Shown: positions 36,859 through 47,522, numbered from the stretch's first letter. The stretch: 64,000 nucleotides of DNA from Hyphomicrobiales bacterium (GCA_026400535.1 JAPLOU010000043.1:1-64000); one strand, 5' to 3'. Notes: a model not told the origin generated them from the sequence alone. A program made the numbers and translations.

Positions 36859-36894
36859 GCCGTGCGCGCGCTTTAGGCCGTGCGCGCGCTTTAG
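36859..36894. repeat. perfect 18-base tandem duplication
   Basis: GCCGTGCGCGCGCTTTAG occurs twice head to tail (36859-36876 and 36877-36894) with no mismatch. Each copy contains an alternating purine-pyrimidine GTGCGCGCGC run. It is about 50 bases upstream of the heat-shock promoter of dnaK. Confidence 0.85.
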
Positions 36895-36943
36895 CATGAA
36901 TCACGCCGCCGCGATTTTTCATGGCGGTTTGTTTGCCGATTGT

Positions 36944-36972
36944 CTTGCGTTGCAAAAGGCTTGCCCCCATAT
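36944..36972 (+). promoter_or_regulatory. RpoH (sigma-32) type heat-shock promoter of dnaK
   Basis: CTTGCG (36944-36949), 15 bases, then CCCCATAT (36965-36972) matches the sigma-32 consensus CTTGAA / CCCCATNT. It implies a leader of about 145 bases before the dnaK ATG. Confidence 0.75.
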
Positions 36973-37126
36973 CCCGCTCAGCGCGCGCTGGGCGCTTCGA
37001 CGATCCGATCTGGCATGGTTCACAACCTGCCTCGTCCCGCCGGATGAACCTCGCCGCATCACTGCAACACCATCAGGCCGGATGCTTCGGGTCCGGCCGG
37101 GATCATGCTTCGAAAGGGATCATCCC

Positions 37127-39052
<1,926 letters not shown>

Positions 39053-39077
39053 TCGACTTCACAACGACAACACCGTC

Positions 39078-39100
39078 ATCACCGCCCTCGTGGCGGTGAT
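39078..39100 (+). terminator. intercistronic hairpin between dnaK and dnaJ
   Basis: ATCACCGCC (39078-39086) pairs perfectly with GGCGGTGAT (39092-39100) around CTCGT. There is no T-run, so it probably attenuates read-through or protects the dnaK 3' end, lowering DnaJ relative to DnaK. Confidence 0.55.
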
Positions 39101-39185
39101 CTCGTTGGGAAGAGTGCGCTCTCCTGCAATGAGATGACCGGCGCAAGACCGGTGATGACACTGGAACAGGGGCTGGCGTTTCCAG

Positions 39186-40331
39186 ATGTCCAAACGTGAT
39201 TATTACGAAGTCCTCGGTGTACCCAGGGACGCCGACGACGCGGCCCTGAAATCGGCTTTCCGCAAGCAGGCGATGCAGCATCATCCGGACCGCAACCCCG
39301 GCAACAAGGAGGCCGAGGTCAAGTTCAAGGAATTGAACGAAGCCTATCAGGTCCTGTCCGATCCGAACAGGCGCGCGGCCTACAACCAGTACGGCCACCG
39401 CGCCTTCGAGAATGGTGGCGGGGGCGGCGGCCCGCAAGGCGCCGAATTCGGCGACTTCATGTCCGACATCTTCGACCAGTTCTTCGGCCAGGGCGGCGGC
39501 GGACGCCAGCGCGCCCAGGGTGGACGCGAGCGCGGCGCGGACATGCGTTATAATCTCGAGATCACGCTGGAGGACGCGTTCAGGGGCAAGACCGCCGCGA
39601 TCCGCGTGCCGACCGCCGTGACCTGCGAAACCTGCACCGGGACCGGCGCAAAACCGGGCTCCAAGCCCAAGCAATGCGCCACCTGCGGCGGTTATGGCCG
39701 CGTGCGCGCCAGCCAGGGCTTCTTTTCGATCGAACGCACCTGCCCGACCTGCAACGGGCGCGGCGACGTGATCGACGACCCGTGCAAGGCCTGCAACGGG
39801 GCGGGACGGGTGATGAAAGACCGCAACCTGTCGGTGAACGTTCCCGCCGGTGTCGAGGACGGGACGCGCATCAGGCTTGCCGGCGAGGGCGAGGGCGGGA
39901 CCAAGGGCGGGCCGACCGGGGATCTGTACATCTTCCTGTCGGTGAAACCGCACCAGATCTTCCAGCGCGAAGGTTCGGACCTGTTCTGCCGCGTGCCGAT
40001 TTCCATGACCAAGGCCGCGCTTGGCGGCGAGGTCGAGGTGGTGACCCTCGACGGTGCCAAGACCATGGTGAAAATCCCGGAAGGGACGCAGACAGCCAAG
40101 CAGTTCCGTCTCCGCCGCAAGGGGATGCCGGTGCTGCGATCAAGCGATGTCGGCGACCTCTACATTCAGGTCCAGGTTGAGACCCCGATGAATCTCACCC
40201 GGCGACAGCGCGAACTGCTGGCCGAGTTTGAACGCGAGTCGTCCGGCGAGACGCATCCGGAAAGCGCCGGATTCTTCGATCGCATGAAGGGCTTTTTCGA
40301 CGGTTTTGGCGGCGCTGGACCGAAGGCCTGA
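39186..40331 (+). CDS. dnaJ: chaperone protein DnaJ
   Basis: This 381-residue type I J-protein has an N-terminal J domain with HPD in [11 protein letters not shown], a Gly-rich linker ([10 protein letters not shown]), four zinc-finger repeats ([43 protein letters not shown] at about 138-205), and the C-terminal peptide-binding domains. It delivers substrates to DnaK and stimulates its ATPase. It is transcribed with dnaK. A second, zinc-less J-protein is encoded at 20.1 kb. Confidence 0.98.
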   Translation: MSKRDYYEVLGVPRDADDAALKSAFRKQAMQHHPDRNPGNKEAEVKFKELNEAYQVLSDPNRRAAYNQYGHRAFENGGGGGGPQGAEFGDFMSDIFDQFFGQGGGGRQRAQGGRERGADMRYNLEITLEDAFRGKTAAIRVPTAVTCETCTGTGAKPGSKPKQCATCGGYGRVRASQGFFSIERTCPTCNGRGDVIDDPCKACNGAGRVMKDRNLSVNVPAGVEDGTRIRLAGEGEGGTKGGPTGDLYIFLSVKPHQIFQREGSDLFCRVPISMTKAALGGEVEVVTLDGAKTMVKIPEGTQTAKQFRLRRKGMPVLRSSDVGDLYIQVQVETPMNLTRRQRELLAEFERESSGETHPESAGFFDRMKGFFDGFGGAGPKA

Positions 40332-40434
40332 CGCCGTGGCCGCCCCCGCTTGTAAGGGTTTATCCTTAGCGTGACAGCTTGACGCTCACGCCACAAGGAG
40401 TAAGGCTGAATGTCATAGGATTTTCATATGCGGC

Positions 40435-41058
40435 GTGCCTTACGTGTTTGAACCAACCCGTCACAATCTTAAGCGTCGGCCGCCGCGCCCGAAGCGCGTC
40501 GCGGATGATGAGACCCGGTTCCTGAAATCCTGGATCGAACGGCCCTTGCTGACAGGGGCGGTGATGCCGTCGGGCAAGTTCCTCGCCAAGGCCATGGCCA
40601 AGGAGGTCGATCCGCGTGACTTGGGTTTGATCGTGGAGATCGGGCCGGGGACGGGGCCGGTGACTGAGGCGCTGATCGCACGCGGGATCACGCCCGACCG
40701 TCTGGTGCTCGTGGAGTTCAATCCCGATTTCGTGGATCTGCTGCGCAAGCGCTTCCCGCTCGCCACCGTCATCCAGGGCGATGCCTATCGCCTGGCCGAC
40801 ATCCTGCGCGACAAGCTGCACGGCCCGGTCGCGGCGGTCGTGTCGAGCCTGCCGCTCTTCACGAAGCCCCCCGAGGTCCGGCGCAACTTCCTGCATCAGG
40901 CGTTTTCGCTGATCGGCAAGGGCGCGCCCTTCATCCAGTTCACCTACGCCGTCGTCCCGCCGATCGCGGAGCGCGGGCCGGGCTATGTCTCCAAGGCGTC
41001 GAACTGGATCTTGCTGAACATCCCGCCGGCGCGGGTCTGGGTCTACCGCAAGGTCTGA
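40435..41058 (+). CDS. pmtA: phospholipid N-methyltransferase (PmtA)
   Basis: This 207-residue SAM methyltransferase converts phosphatidylethanolamine stepwise to phosphatidylcholine, a lipid typical of plant- and animal-associated alphaproteobacteria. The motifs are FLKSWIERPLLTGAVMPSGK, the SAM loop LIVEIGPGTGPVTEALIARG, VVSSLPLFTKP, and GAPFIQFTYAVVPPI, ending PPARVWVYRKV. It starts with GTG. Just upstream, an AAGGAG precedes an ATG that stops at once (ATG TCA TAG, 40410), and another ATG at 40428 opens a 7-codon out-of-frame ORF overlapping the gene. These may modulate initiation. Confidence 0.9.
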   Translation: MPYVFEPTRHNLKRRPPRPKRVADDETRFLKSWIERPLLTGAVMPSGKFLAKAMAKEVDPRDLGLIVEIGPGTGPVTEALIARGITPDRLVLVEFNPDFVDLLRKRFPLATVIQGDAYRLADILRDKLHGPVAAVVSSLPLFTKPPEVRRNFLHQAFSLIGKGAPFIQFTYAVVPPIAERGPGYVSKASNWILLNIPPARVWVYRKV

Positions 41059-41105
41059 TTGCCGCGACCCTTTCTGCTGTTGCGGCCGCGCAGGGTGGCC
41101 AATGC

Positions 41106-41119
41106 TTGCAATTTTGCAA
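41106..41119. promoter_or_regulatory. paired TTGCAA sites
   Basis: Two self-complementary TTGCAA hexamers (41106-41111 and 41114-41119) sit two bases apart between pmtA and the FMN reductase gene. It could be an operator, but the evidence is limited to symmetry. Confidence 0.25.
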
Positions 41120-41153
41120 CCCAGTGCTGTCGGTGCGCCCCGATGCAATTGTC

Positions 41154-41185
41154 AGCACGATGGCATATGCCAGCGTCATCGTGCT
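41154..41185 (+). promoter_or_regulatory. 9-bp hairpin in front of the FMN reductase gene
   Basis: AGCACGATG (41154-41162) pairs perfectly with CATCGTGCT (41177-41185), and the loop starts with the palindrome GCATATGC. It has no T-run, so it is more likely an operator or leader hairpin than a terminator. The next start codon is at 41216. Confidence 0.4.
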
Positions 41186-41215
41186 TCCATCCCTCCCTGA
41201 TCGGATATTCTTGCC

Positions 41216-41776
41216 ATGACTGCCATCCTCGTTTTCTCCGGCTCTTCACGTCCCGGCTCGATGAACCACAAGCTGGCCGAGCTGGCAGCGCGCAAGATCA
41301 ATGCTGCGGGTGGCAAGGCGACCTTGATCTCGCTGGCTGACTATCCGCTGCCGCTGGTCGATGCGAGCGGCTACGGCAATGCGCCTGAAGCCGCCACCAA
41401 GCTGCGCGGGTTGATCGACGCCCACAAGGGCCTGTTCATCACCTCGCCCGAGTACAATGCCGGTTATGCGCCCGCGATGAAGAACGCGCTCGACTGGGCC
41501 ACCGTCGCCAAGCCAGGTGCGCCCGCCACCGGGCTCGCCGGCAAGGTCGTCGGCCTCGGTGCGGCCTCGCCCGGTCCGATGGGCGGCTATCGCGGCCTGA
41601 CCCAACTGCGCACCGTGCTGGAATTGGGCATGGGCGCCCTGGTCATTCCGGAAATGGTCGCGGTCGGCAATTATGGCGCCGCTTTCACCGAGGCGGGCGA
41701 TCTGGCAGACGAGAAGACCGCCGGCTACTTCGATATGACCATCGTGCGACTGGTCAAGGAAGCCGCAAAGGCCTGA
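41216..41776 (+). CDS. NAD(P)H-dependent FMN reductase (ChrR/YieF-like)
   Basis: This 186-residue flavodoxin-fold reductase has the FMN phosphate loop FSGSSRPGSMNHKLAELAAR and SPEYNAGYAPAMKNALDW, the hallmark of the NADPH-dependent FMN reductase family (quinone, chromate or azo reductase activity). It is presumably a cytoplasmic antioxidant quinone reductase. It sits alone between pmtA and pyrF, with hairpins on both sides. Confidence 0.88.
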   Translation: MTAILVFSGSSRPGSMNHKLAELAARKINAAGGKATLISLADYPLPLVDASGYGNAPEAATKLRGLIDAHKGLFITSPEYNAGYAPAMKNALDWATVAKPGAPATGLAGKVVGLGAASPGPMGGYRGLTQLRTVLELGMGALVIPEMVAVGNYGAAFTEAGDLADEKTAGYFDMTIVRLVKEAAKA

Positions 41777-41796
41777 CCCTCGACACGGCATTCGAC

Positions 41797-41841
41797 GACG
41801 CTCCCCGAATCGGGCAACGAAGCCCGATCGGAAGGAGCGTC
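41797..41841 (+). promoter_or_regulatory. nested hairpin sequestering the pyrF Shine-Dalgarno
   Basis: The outer stem GACGCTCC (41797-41804) / GGAGCGTC (41834-41841) encloses the inner stem ATCGGGC (41809-41815) / GCCCGAT (41822-41828) with an AACGAA loop. The ribosome-binding AAGGAG (41832-41837) lies in the outer stem, four bases from which the pyrF ATG begins. It could also act as a terminator for the preceding gene. Confidence 0.55.
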
Positions 41842-41845
41842 GCCC

Positions 41846-42550
41846 ATGGCCCAGATCAACGACCACCGGGACCGCGTGATCGTCGCGCTGGATGTGGCAA
41901 CGTTGCGCGAGGCCTATGGGCTGGTGAACCAGCTCGGCGACATGGCGACCTTTTACAAGATCGGCTATCGGCTCGCCTTTGCCGGCGGGTTGCAACTGGC
42001 CGAGGATCTTCTGCGCGAGGGCAAGAAGGTCTTTCTCGACCTTAAGCTGCATGACATCGGCAATACGGTCGCGGAAGGCGTGCAGTCGCTGACGCGCCTC
42101 AACCCAACCTTCCTGACGGTTCATGCCTACCCACAGACGATGCGCGGGGCCGTCGAGGGCAGGGGCGAGAGCACCATCGCGCTGCTCGCGGTGACGGCGC
42201 TGACCTCCTATGATGACGACGATCTGCATGACGCAGGCTATCGGCTGGCCGTGCGGGACCTCGTCACACTGCGCGCGCAGCAGGCGAGAACTGCGGGGGT
42301 CGACGGGATCGTCTGCTCCGCTGCCGAAGCCGAAAGCGTGCGCGCCGCGGTCGGGCGCCGGATGCTGATCGTTACACCCGGAATCCGTCCGTCAGGAGCG
42401 GCAAGCGGCGACCAGAAGCGGACCCTGACACCGGCGGAAGCGATCCGGGCCGGGGTAGACCACATGGTCATCGGCCGGCCGATCATCCGCGCGCCGGATC
42501 CGCGCGGCGCGGCAGGCGCGATCATGGACGCGATCGTCCAACTCCCGTAA
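41846..42550 (+). CDS. pyrF: orotidine 5'-phosphate decarboxylase
   Basis: The 234-residue TIM-barrel enzyme makes UMP from OMP. The signatures are [20 protein letters not shown], the catalytic [20 protein letters not shown] (Asp-Lys-x-x-Asp), and the phosphate-binding VTPGIRPSG with MVIGRPI. Its Shine-Dalgarno is inside a nested hairpin immediately upstream. Two small DUF1330 genes follow on the same strand and may be co-transcribed. Confidence 0.97.
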   Translation: MAQINDHRDRVIVALDVATLREAYGLVNQLGDMATFYKIGYRLAFAGGLQLAEDLLREGKKVFLDLKLHDIGNTVAEGVQSLTRLNPTFLTVHAYPQTMRGAVEGRGESTIALLAVTALTSYDDDDLHDAGYRLAVRDLVTLRAQQARTAGVDGIVCSAAEAESVRAAVGRRMLIVTPGIRPSGAASGDQKRTLTPAEAIRAGVDHMVIGRPIIRAPDPRGAAGAIMDAIVQLP

Positions 42551-42600
42551 GAGTGCCGGCGGATCAGGGCTTTCATCCCTGGACATTATGGAGGTCTGCC

Positions 42601-42888
42601 ATGCCAAAGGGCTATGTTGTCGCGCGCGCGAATGTCACCAACGCCACACAGTATGCGTTGTATGCCACCGAAGCGACCAAAGTGATCAAGCAGTACGGCG
42701 GCACGCCGCTGGTGCGCGGCGGCCAGATAACGATTGCGGAAGGCCAGGGCTGGGCGCGCAATGTTGTGATCGAGTTCGAGAGCTTCGAAGCCGCGAAGGC
42801 CTATGCCTTCTCGCCTGAGTACGCAGCCGCCCGCAAACTGCGCGAGGGCGCCGGCATCGTCGACATCGTCTGCGTCGAAGGAGCCTGA
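42601..42888 (+). CDS. DUF1330 family protein, copy 1
   Basis: This 95-residue ferredoxin-like (dimeric alpha-beta barrel) protein has family motifs MPKGYVVARANVTNATQYAL, YGGTPLVRGGQITI, WARNVVIEFESFEAAKAYAF and SPEY. The function of DUF1330 is unknown; its fold resembles small monooxygenases or isomerases. GGAGG lies 8 bases before the ATG at 42601, which decides the start over the in-frame ATG 48 bases earlier. Its paralogue begins 3 bases after its stop. Confidence 0.85.
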   Translation: MPKGYVVARANVTNATQYALYATEATKVIKQYGGTPLVRGGQITIAEGQGWARNVVIEFESFEAAKAYAFSPEYAAARKLREGAGIVDIVCVEGA

Positions 42889-42891
42889 GCC

Positions 42892-43212
42892 ATGCCGAAA
42901 GGTTACTGGATTGCGCGCCTTGATGTGCTTGATCAGGCCGCCTACGCCGAATACCGCAAGCTGAACAGCGTCGCCTTTGCGAAGTTCGGAGGCCGGTTCA
43001 TCGTGCGCGGCGGACCCTACACGCTCGCCAAGGGCGAGGGGCGGCAGCACAATGTCGTGATCGAATTCCCGACCGGCGACATGGCAAGGGCCTGTTACGG
43101 GTCGGCGGAGTACAAGGCCGCGATGGAGCACCTGAAGCATGTCGGCCAGACGGACCTCATCATCATTGATGGCTATGACGGGCCGCAACCAGGTGACCGC
43201 CAGAACCTTTAA
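42892..43212 (+). CDS. DUF1330 family protein, copy 2
   Basis: The protein has 106 residues and is a paralogue of the preceding gene (MPKGYWIARLDVLDQAAYAE, FGGRFIVRGGPYTL, HNVVIEFPTGDMARACYG, SAEYKAA). The two genes are 3 bases apart, so they are a tandem duplication expressed together, and a heterodimer is plausible because the fold dimerises. It has a longer, charged C-terminus (YDGPQPGDRQNL). Confidence 0.85.
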   Translation: MPKGYWIARLDVLDQAAYAEYRKLNSVAFAKFGGRFIVRGGPYTLAKGEGRQHNVVIEFPTGDMARACYGSAEYKAAMEHLKHVGQTDLIIIDGYDGPQPGDRQNL

Positions 43213-43640
43213 CGCCACGAGCAGCCCAGTGTCCTGCGTGAGCCAAGGGTTGACGTTCCTGCATCACTCTCGTCCGAAGCCAGCAGAAGCGGCTCCTGCC
43301 ACGATGCGGCCGGAATCATGCCGTGGGGGAGCCGGGATTGCCGGGCAGATAGCGGTTCATCGCGCCAGTTCCGGCGCAGGATCAAAGATGCACGGAGACG
43401 TCCATGCCCAGCGATCTCCAACGCCGCGACCAGCACAAGACCGCCAGCTTCCATGATCCGGCAGCGCGCGATCTTGATGCCCGCCATTTCGGCGCCATCG
43501 GCATCGCTGCGGTTGCGGCCCATGCCAGCCTGCGCACGTCAACATGCGCGACGCCTGCTGCGTCCGCCATTGCCCCCATCTTGCGCCTCGGCCCCGAAGC
43601 TCAATGAGCCCGGGTTGACAACAGCCTGGCTTCGAGACCC
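43213..43640. other. intergenic region without a confident gene
   Basis: This stretch of 428 bases between the DUF1330 pair and the phosphoesterase gene holds no tRNA-like or strong terminator structure. Only a weak 67-codon frame (43404-43607) is present. CCACG and CGTGG (about 43299-43325) are inverted but short. Confidence 0.5.
43404..43607 (+). CDS. possible small protein, low confidence
   Basis: The frame encodes 67 residues starting ATG after GGAGACG. The first half reads as a plausible protein (HDPAARDLDARHFGAIGIAA), while the second half (STCATPAASAIAPILRLGPE) looks like random coding, as if a frameshift had occurred. No family is recognised. It may be a decayed gene. Confidence 0.25.
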   Translation: MPSDLQRRDQHKTASFHDPAARDLDARHFGAIGIAAVAAHASLRTSTCATPAASAIAPILRLGPEAQ

Positions 43641-44567
43641 ATGACTCACACGCGGCGCTTGATCCTCAAGGTCGGCGCCGGTCTTTTATTGACCGGCGTC
43701 AGCGGCGGAGCCTATGCGCGGTTTGTCGAGCCGGGTGGTTCCATGGCCCTGGCCCGCTACCGCCTCAGCCCGAAGGGCTGGACGCCGGGGCTCCGGCTCA
43801 GGCTGGTTGCTCTGGCTGATCTGCATTGCGGCAGCGCCCACATGCCGCTGTCCCGCGTCAATGAAATCGTCGACATCACACATGCCCTGCAGCCGGACGT
43901 GATCGTCCTGCTGGGAGACTACATCACCGGGCGTCGGCGCATGGTTCACGAGATCAGTCCCGCCATGTGGGCCAAGGCCCTGGGACGGCTGAACGCGCCA
44001 CTCGGCGTGCATGTGATCCTCGGCAATCACGAATACTGGGACGATGCAGTGGTGCAGCGGCGCGGGTACGGTGAGACCGTCGGCCAGAAGGCGCTCGAGG
44101 ATGCCGGATTGCCAGTGCTGAACAATCAGGCGCTGCGGCTCAAGAAGGACGGCGCGCCGTTCTGGGTGGCAGGCCTTGCCGACCAGCTCGCCTTCAAGAT
44201 CGGCCATGATCGCCAGCGTGGTGGACTCTATCGTGGGCTTGATGATCTTTCTGGAACGCTGGCGCAGGCCTCCGACGGCGCGCCCGTGATCCTTCTGGCG
44301 CACGAACCGGACATCTTCGCGAGCCTGCCGGACACACCGCACACGGCCAATCTGGCCCTGACCCTGTCGGGTCACACACATGGCGGCCAGATCAACATCC
44401 TTGGGTGGCGTCCGATCATCCCGTCGCAGTTCGGCTCACGCTTCGCGCATGGGCGGATCACCGAAGAAGGACGCGACCTGATCGTCTCGGCCGGGCTCGG
44501 CACCAGCGGTCCGCCGGTGCGCCTCGGCGTGCCGCCGGAGGTCGTCATCGTCGACCTGGGCGCGTGA
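43641..44567 (+). CDS. metallophosphoesterase (YkuE/LpxH-like calcineurin fold)
   Basis: The protein has 308 residues. A basic N-terminus with a hydrophobic segment (LILKVGAGLLLTGVSGGAYA) suggests membrane export or anchoring. The dimetal site motifs are ALADLHCGSAHM (D-x-H), VLLGDYITGRR (GD), ILGNHEYWDD (GNHE), LAHEPD and LSGHTHGGQI (GHxH). Related enzymes include YkuE and UDP-2,3-diacylglucosamine phosphatases; the substrate is unknown. It is convergent with the L,D-transpeptidase gene. Confidence 0.88.
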   Translation: MTHTRRLILKVGAGLLLTGVSGGAYARFVEPGGSMALARYRLSPKGWTPGLRLRLVALADLHCGSAHMPLSRVNEIVDITHALQPDVIVLLGDYITGRRRMVHEISPAMWAKALGRLNAPLGVHVILGNHEYWDDAVVQRRGYGETVGQKALEDAGLPVLNNQALRLKKDGAPFWVAGLADQLAFKIGHDRQRGGLYRGLDDLSGTLAQASDGAPVILLAHEPDIFASLPDTPHTANLALTLSGHTHGGQINILGWRPIIPSQFGSRFAHGRITEEGRDLIVSAGLGTSGPPVRLGVPPEVVIVDLGA

Positions 44568-44570
44568 GCC

Positions 44571-45197
44571 CTATTTGACGATGACCTTGGCGCCGACCTT
44601 CACGCGCCGGTACAGATCGATCACATCCATGTTCCGCATGCGGATGCAGCCGGACGACGAAGCGCGGCCAATCGACTCGGGTTCGTTGGTGCCGTGGATG
44701 CGGTAGAGCGTGTCGCGGCCGTTCTGATACAGATAGATCGCGCGGGCACCGAGCGGGTTAAGTGGCCCTCCCGCCATGCCGAAGGCTCGGTTGCGCAGAT
44801 GCGGCCACCGGACGAGCATCTCGGCGGGCGGCGTCCAGGAGGGCCATTCAGCCACGCGCGCCACATCCGCCGTTCCGGTCCAGCCGAACGCCTCGTCGCC
44901 GACACCAACGCCATAGCGGATGGCCTTGCCGTCGGGCAGCACGAAATAGAGCAACCGGTCCTGCGTGTAGATCACGATCGTGCCCGGCTTCTCCGAGGTC
45001 ACATAGTCGACCTCGTAACGCTCGAACTGAGGGTCCATGTCGACCTTCGGCACCAGCGCCATATACTGCGCATCGCGGGCACTGAAGGATGGGTCGGGCA
45101 CGCCGCGATAGCTGCAGGCTCCGAGCAGGAGGGCCACAGAGGCGAGCACGATTGTGCGGCGGAACTGAGTCGGCTGTGTCATGACAGAAAACTGCAT
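44571..45197 (-). CDS. L,D-transpeptidase lipoprotein (YkuD domain)
   Basis: The protein has 208 residues. A signal peptide with lipobox (VALLLGACSYRG, lipidation Cys at about residue 28) is followed by a YkuD domain. The catalytic signature is HGTNEPESIGRASSSGCIRM (His and Cys), preceded by IVIYTQDRLLYFVLPDGKAI. It would form 3-3 peptidoglycan cross-links or attach proteins to peptidoglycan in the periplasm. The ATG at 45182 is an alternative start 5 codons downstream. Confidence 0.93.
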   Translation of the reverse strand: MQFSVMTQPTQFRRTIVLASVALLLGACSYRGVPDPSFSARDAQYMALVPKVDMDPQFERYEVDYVTSEKPGTIVIYTQDRLLYFVLPDGKAIRYGVGVGDEAFGWTGTADVARVAEWPSWTPPAEMLVRWPHLRNRAFGMAGGPLNPLGARAIYLYQNGRDTLYRIHGTNEPESIGRASSSGCIRMRNMDVIDLYRRVKVGAKVIVK

Positions 45198-45298
45198 CGG
45201 ATAGGGTTAACCAAGTCTTTCCACGTGATAAACCGATTCGTCCGCGGCTGCGTTTGGAGGCCGTGCTTAGCAAAGCTGCAACGCTGGAGATCCATCGA

Positions 45299-46228
45299 TT
45301 GACAACGCTCCTGCTGACCCATCCTGCGTCGCTTGGCCACGAAACCCCTGCCGGCCATCCCGAGCGGGCTGACCGGATCAGGGCAATCGAAGCAGTGCTC
45401 GCTGGCGATGATTTCGATGCGCTGGTCCGTGAAAGCGCGCCCGTCGGCATGGATGCCGACATCCTCCGCTGCCACCCGCAGCGCCATCTCGACATGCTTG
45501 CCATCCGCAGCCCGGCCGAGGGGCTGGCGGCGATCGACGCGGACACCCTGATGTCGCCCCGGACGCTTGCTGCGGCGCTGCATGGGGTTGGCGGAGCCGT
45601 GGCGGCGGTGGACGCGGTTGTCTCAGGGCGTGCGAGCAACGCCTTTGTCGCCACCCGGCCGCCTGGACATCATGCGGAGACGGCACGCGCCATGGGCTTC
45701 TGTTTTTTCAACCAGGCTGCGATTGCCGCCCGGCGCGCGCAGGCCGACCATGGCCTGGAGCGCGTCGCCATTGTCGACTGGGACGTGCACCACGGCAACG
45801 GCACCCAGGACATCTTCTGGGACGATCCAAGCGTGCTGTATGTCTCAACCCATGAATCACCGCTCTATCCCGGCACGGGCGCGGCGTCCGAACGCGGCGA
45901 ACATGGCACCATCGTCAACGTGCCGCTGCGGGCAGGCGATGGCGGCGAGGCCTTCCATGACGCATTCGAGGCGGTGGTGCTGCCGCGCGTGAACGGTTTC
46001 AAGCCGGACCTGATCATCATCTCGGCCGGCTTCGACGCGCATTACCGCGACCCGCTCGCCAATCTCAACCTGACCGAGGCGGATTTCGCGCTCGCCACCC
46101 GTGAACTGATGGACATCGCAGACAGGCAGTGCGCCGGGCGCATCGTCTCCGTGCTGGAGGGCGGCTACGATCTCAGGGGCCTGGCCGGCTCGGTGGCCGC
46201 CCATGTCACCGTGCTGATGAAGGGTTGA
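45299..46228 (+). CDS. histone-deacetylase-like amidohydrolase family protein
   Basis: This 309-residue zinc deacetylase of the arginase/HDAC fold reads RPPGHHAETARAMGFCFFNQ (His-His), VDWDVHHGNGTQDIFW (Asp-x-His metal ligands), SAGFDAHYRDPL (Asp) and VLEGGYDLRGLA. Bacterial members include acetoin-utilisation and acetylpolyamine deacetylases. The TTG at 45299 has a GGAG 9 bases upstream and gives the family start LTTLLLTHPASLGHETPAGH; the frame is open 15 codons further upstream (TTG at 45254). Confidence 0.88.
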   Translation: MTTLLLTHPASLGHETPAGHPERADRIRAIEAVLAGDDFDALVRESAPVGMDADILRCHPQRHLDMLAIRSPAEGLAAIDADTLMSPRTLAAALHGVGGAVAAVDAVVSGRASNAFVATRPPGHHAETARAMGFCFFNQAAIAARRAQADHGLERVAIVDWDVHHGNGTQDIFWDDPSVLYVSTHESPLYPGTGAASERGEHGTIVNVPLRAGDGGEAFHDAFEAVVLPRVNGFKPDLIIISAGFDAHYRDPLANLNLTEADFALATRELMDIADRQCAGRIVSVLEGGYDLRGLAGSVAAHVTVLMKG

Positions 46229-46231
46229 GTC

Positions 46232-47521
46232 TCAGCCGCTCACCCGCTCCACCTGGGCACCGCAACGTCCGAGCTTCGCCTCCAGCGCCTCGAAGCCACG
46301 ATCGAGGTGATAGACGCGGTTGATCATGGTTTCACCTTCCGCCGCCAGAGCGCCGATGACCAGCGAGACCGAAGCGCGCAGGTCGGTGGCCATGACTGGT
46401 GCGCCGGTCAGCTTGTCGACGCCATCCACATAGGCGGTGTCGCCATCAAGCCTGACCTTGGCGCCGAGGCGGGCCAGTTCCTGCACGTGCATGAAGCGAT
46501 TCTCGAAAATGGTCTCGCGGATGCGCGATGTTCCGCTGGCCACGCTCATCAGGCCCATGAGCTGCGCCTGCAGATCGGTCGGGAAGCCGGGAAACGGCGC
46601 GGTGGTGACATCGACCGGCATCAGCCCGTGGCCGTTGCGCCGGATGCGCACGCCGGCGTTCTCCTTGATCACGTCGACGCCGGCCTGCTCCAGCACCGTC
46701 AGAGCAGCCTGCAGATCGCTGGCCTGCGCGCCTTCCAGCAGCACATCGCCACCGGTCATGGCTACGGCCATGGCGTAGGTTCCGGTCTCGATCCGGTCCG
46801 GAACGACCGAGTGGCGCGCGCCCTTGAGGCTCGAGACGCCTTCGATCGTGATCGTCGAGGTGCCGGCGCCCTGGATCTTCGCGCCCATCTTGATCAGGCA
46901 ATGGGCAAGATCGACCACTTCAGGCTCGCGGGCCGCATTCCCGATCACGGTGGTGCCGCGTGCCAGAACGGCGGCCATCAGGGCCGTGTGGGTGCCGCCG
47001 ACCGTCACTTTCGGGAAATGGATGGAGCCGCCCGTCAGCCCGTCAGGCGCAGTGGCGATGGCGTAGCCGGCCTCGATCCTGATGGTGACGCCGAGCTTCT
47101 CGAGCGCCATGAGCAGCAGGTCAACCGGGCGCGTGCCGATGGCGCAGCCGCCCGGCAGGGAGACCTTGGCCTGGCCGGTCCGGGCCACCAGCGGCGCGAT
47201 GACCCAGAACGAGGCGCGCATGGTCGAAACCAGCTCATACGGAGCGCAGGTGTCGACAATGGTGCGGGCGCAGAGCGACAGGGTCTGGCCGGTCTCGACC
47301 GTCTGGCCGATTCGCTTGCCCGGAACCGTGCGGTCAACGCCGTGATTGGACAGGATGCGCGACAGGTTGCTCACATCCGACAGACGCGGCACGTTGTCCA
47401 GGGTGACGGTGTCGTCGGTCAGGAGGCTGGCGATCATCAGCGGCAGGGCCGCGTTCTTGGCGCCCGAGATCGGGATCGCGCCGTTGAGGCGGTTGCCGCC
47501 GGTGATGCGAATGCGGTCCAT
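46232..47521 (-). CDS. murA: UDP-N-acetylglucosamine 1-carboxyvinyltransferase
   Basis: This 429-residue EPT-fold enzyme carries out the first committed step of peptidoglycan synthesis. The signatures are [20 protein letters not shown] near the N-terminus and [20 protein letters not shown] with the PEP-reactive Cys126, the fosfomycin target. The Cys is present, so fosfomycin sensitivity at the target level is expected. The ATG at 47521 is chosen because upstream residues are Arg-rich with no homology. It lies 1 base after a small conserved gene. Confidence 0.96.
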   Translation of the reverse strand: MDRIRITGGNRLNGAIPISGAKNAALPLMIASLLTDDTVTLDNVPRLSDVSNLSRILSNHGVDRTVPGKRIGQTVETGQTLSLCARTIVDTCAPYELVSTMRASFWVIAPLVARTGQAKVSLPGGCAIGTRPVDLLLMALEKLGVTIRIEAGYAIATAPDGLTGGSIHFPKVTVGGTHTALMAAVLARGTTVIGNAAREPEVVDLAHCLIKMGAKIQGAGTSTITIEGVSSLKGARHSVVPDRIETGTYAMAVAMTGGDVLLEGAQASDLQAALTVLEQAGVDVIKENAGVRIRRNGHGLMPVDVTTAPFPGFPTDLQAQLMGLMSVASGTSRIRETIFENRFMHVQELARLGAKVRLDGDTAYVDGVDKLTGAPVMATDLRASVSLVIGALAAEGETMINRVYHLDRGFEALEAKLGRCGAQVERVSG

Positions 47522-47522
47522 G

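Noticed and set aside
36755-37126. Upstream extension of the dnaK frame
   Set aside because: It contains the heat-shock promoter and a tandem repeat, and the Hsp70 N-terminus begins exactly at 37127 with a good ribosome-binding site.
45198-45220. CtrA-like site (GTTAACCAAG) before the deacetylase-like gene, and a similar TTAACCA at 47829
   Set aside because: Only half-sites are present, without the TTAA-N7-TTAA spacing, so they are expected by chance.
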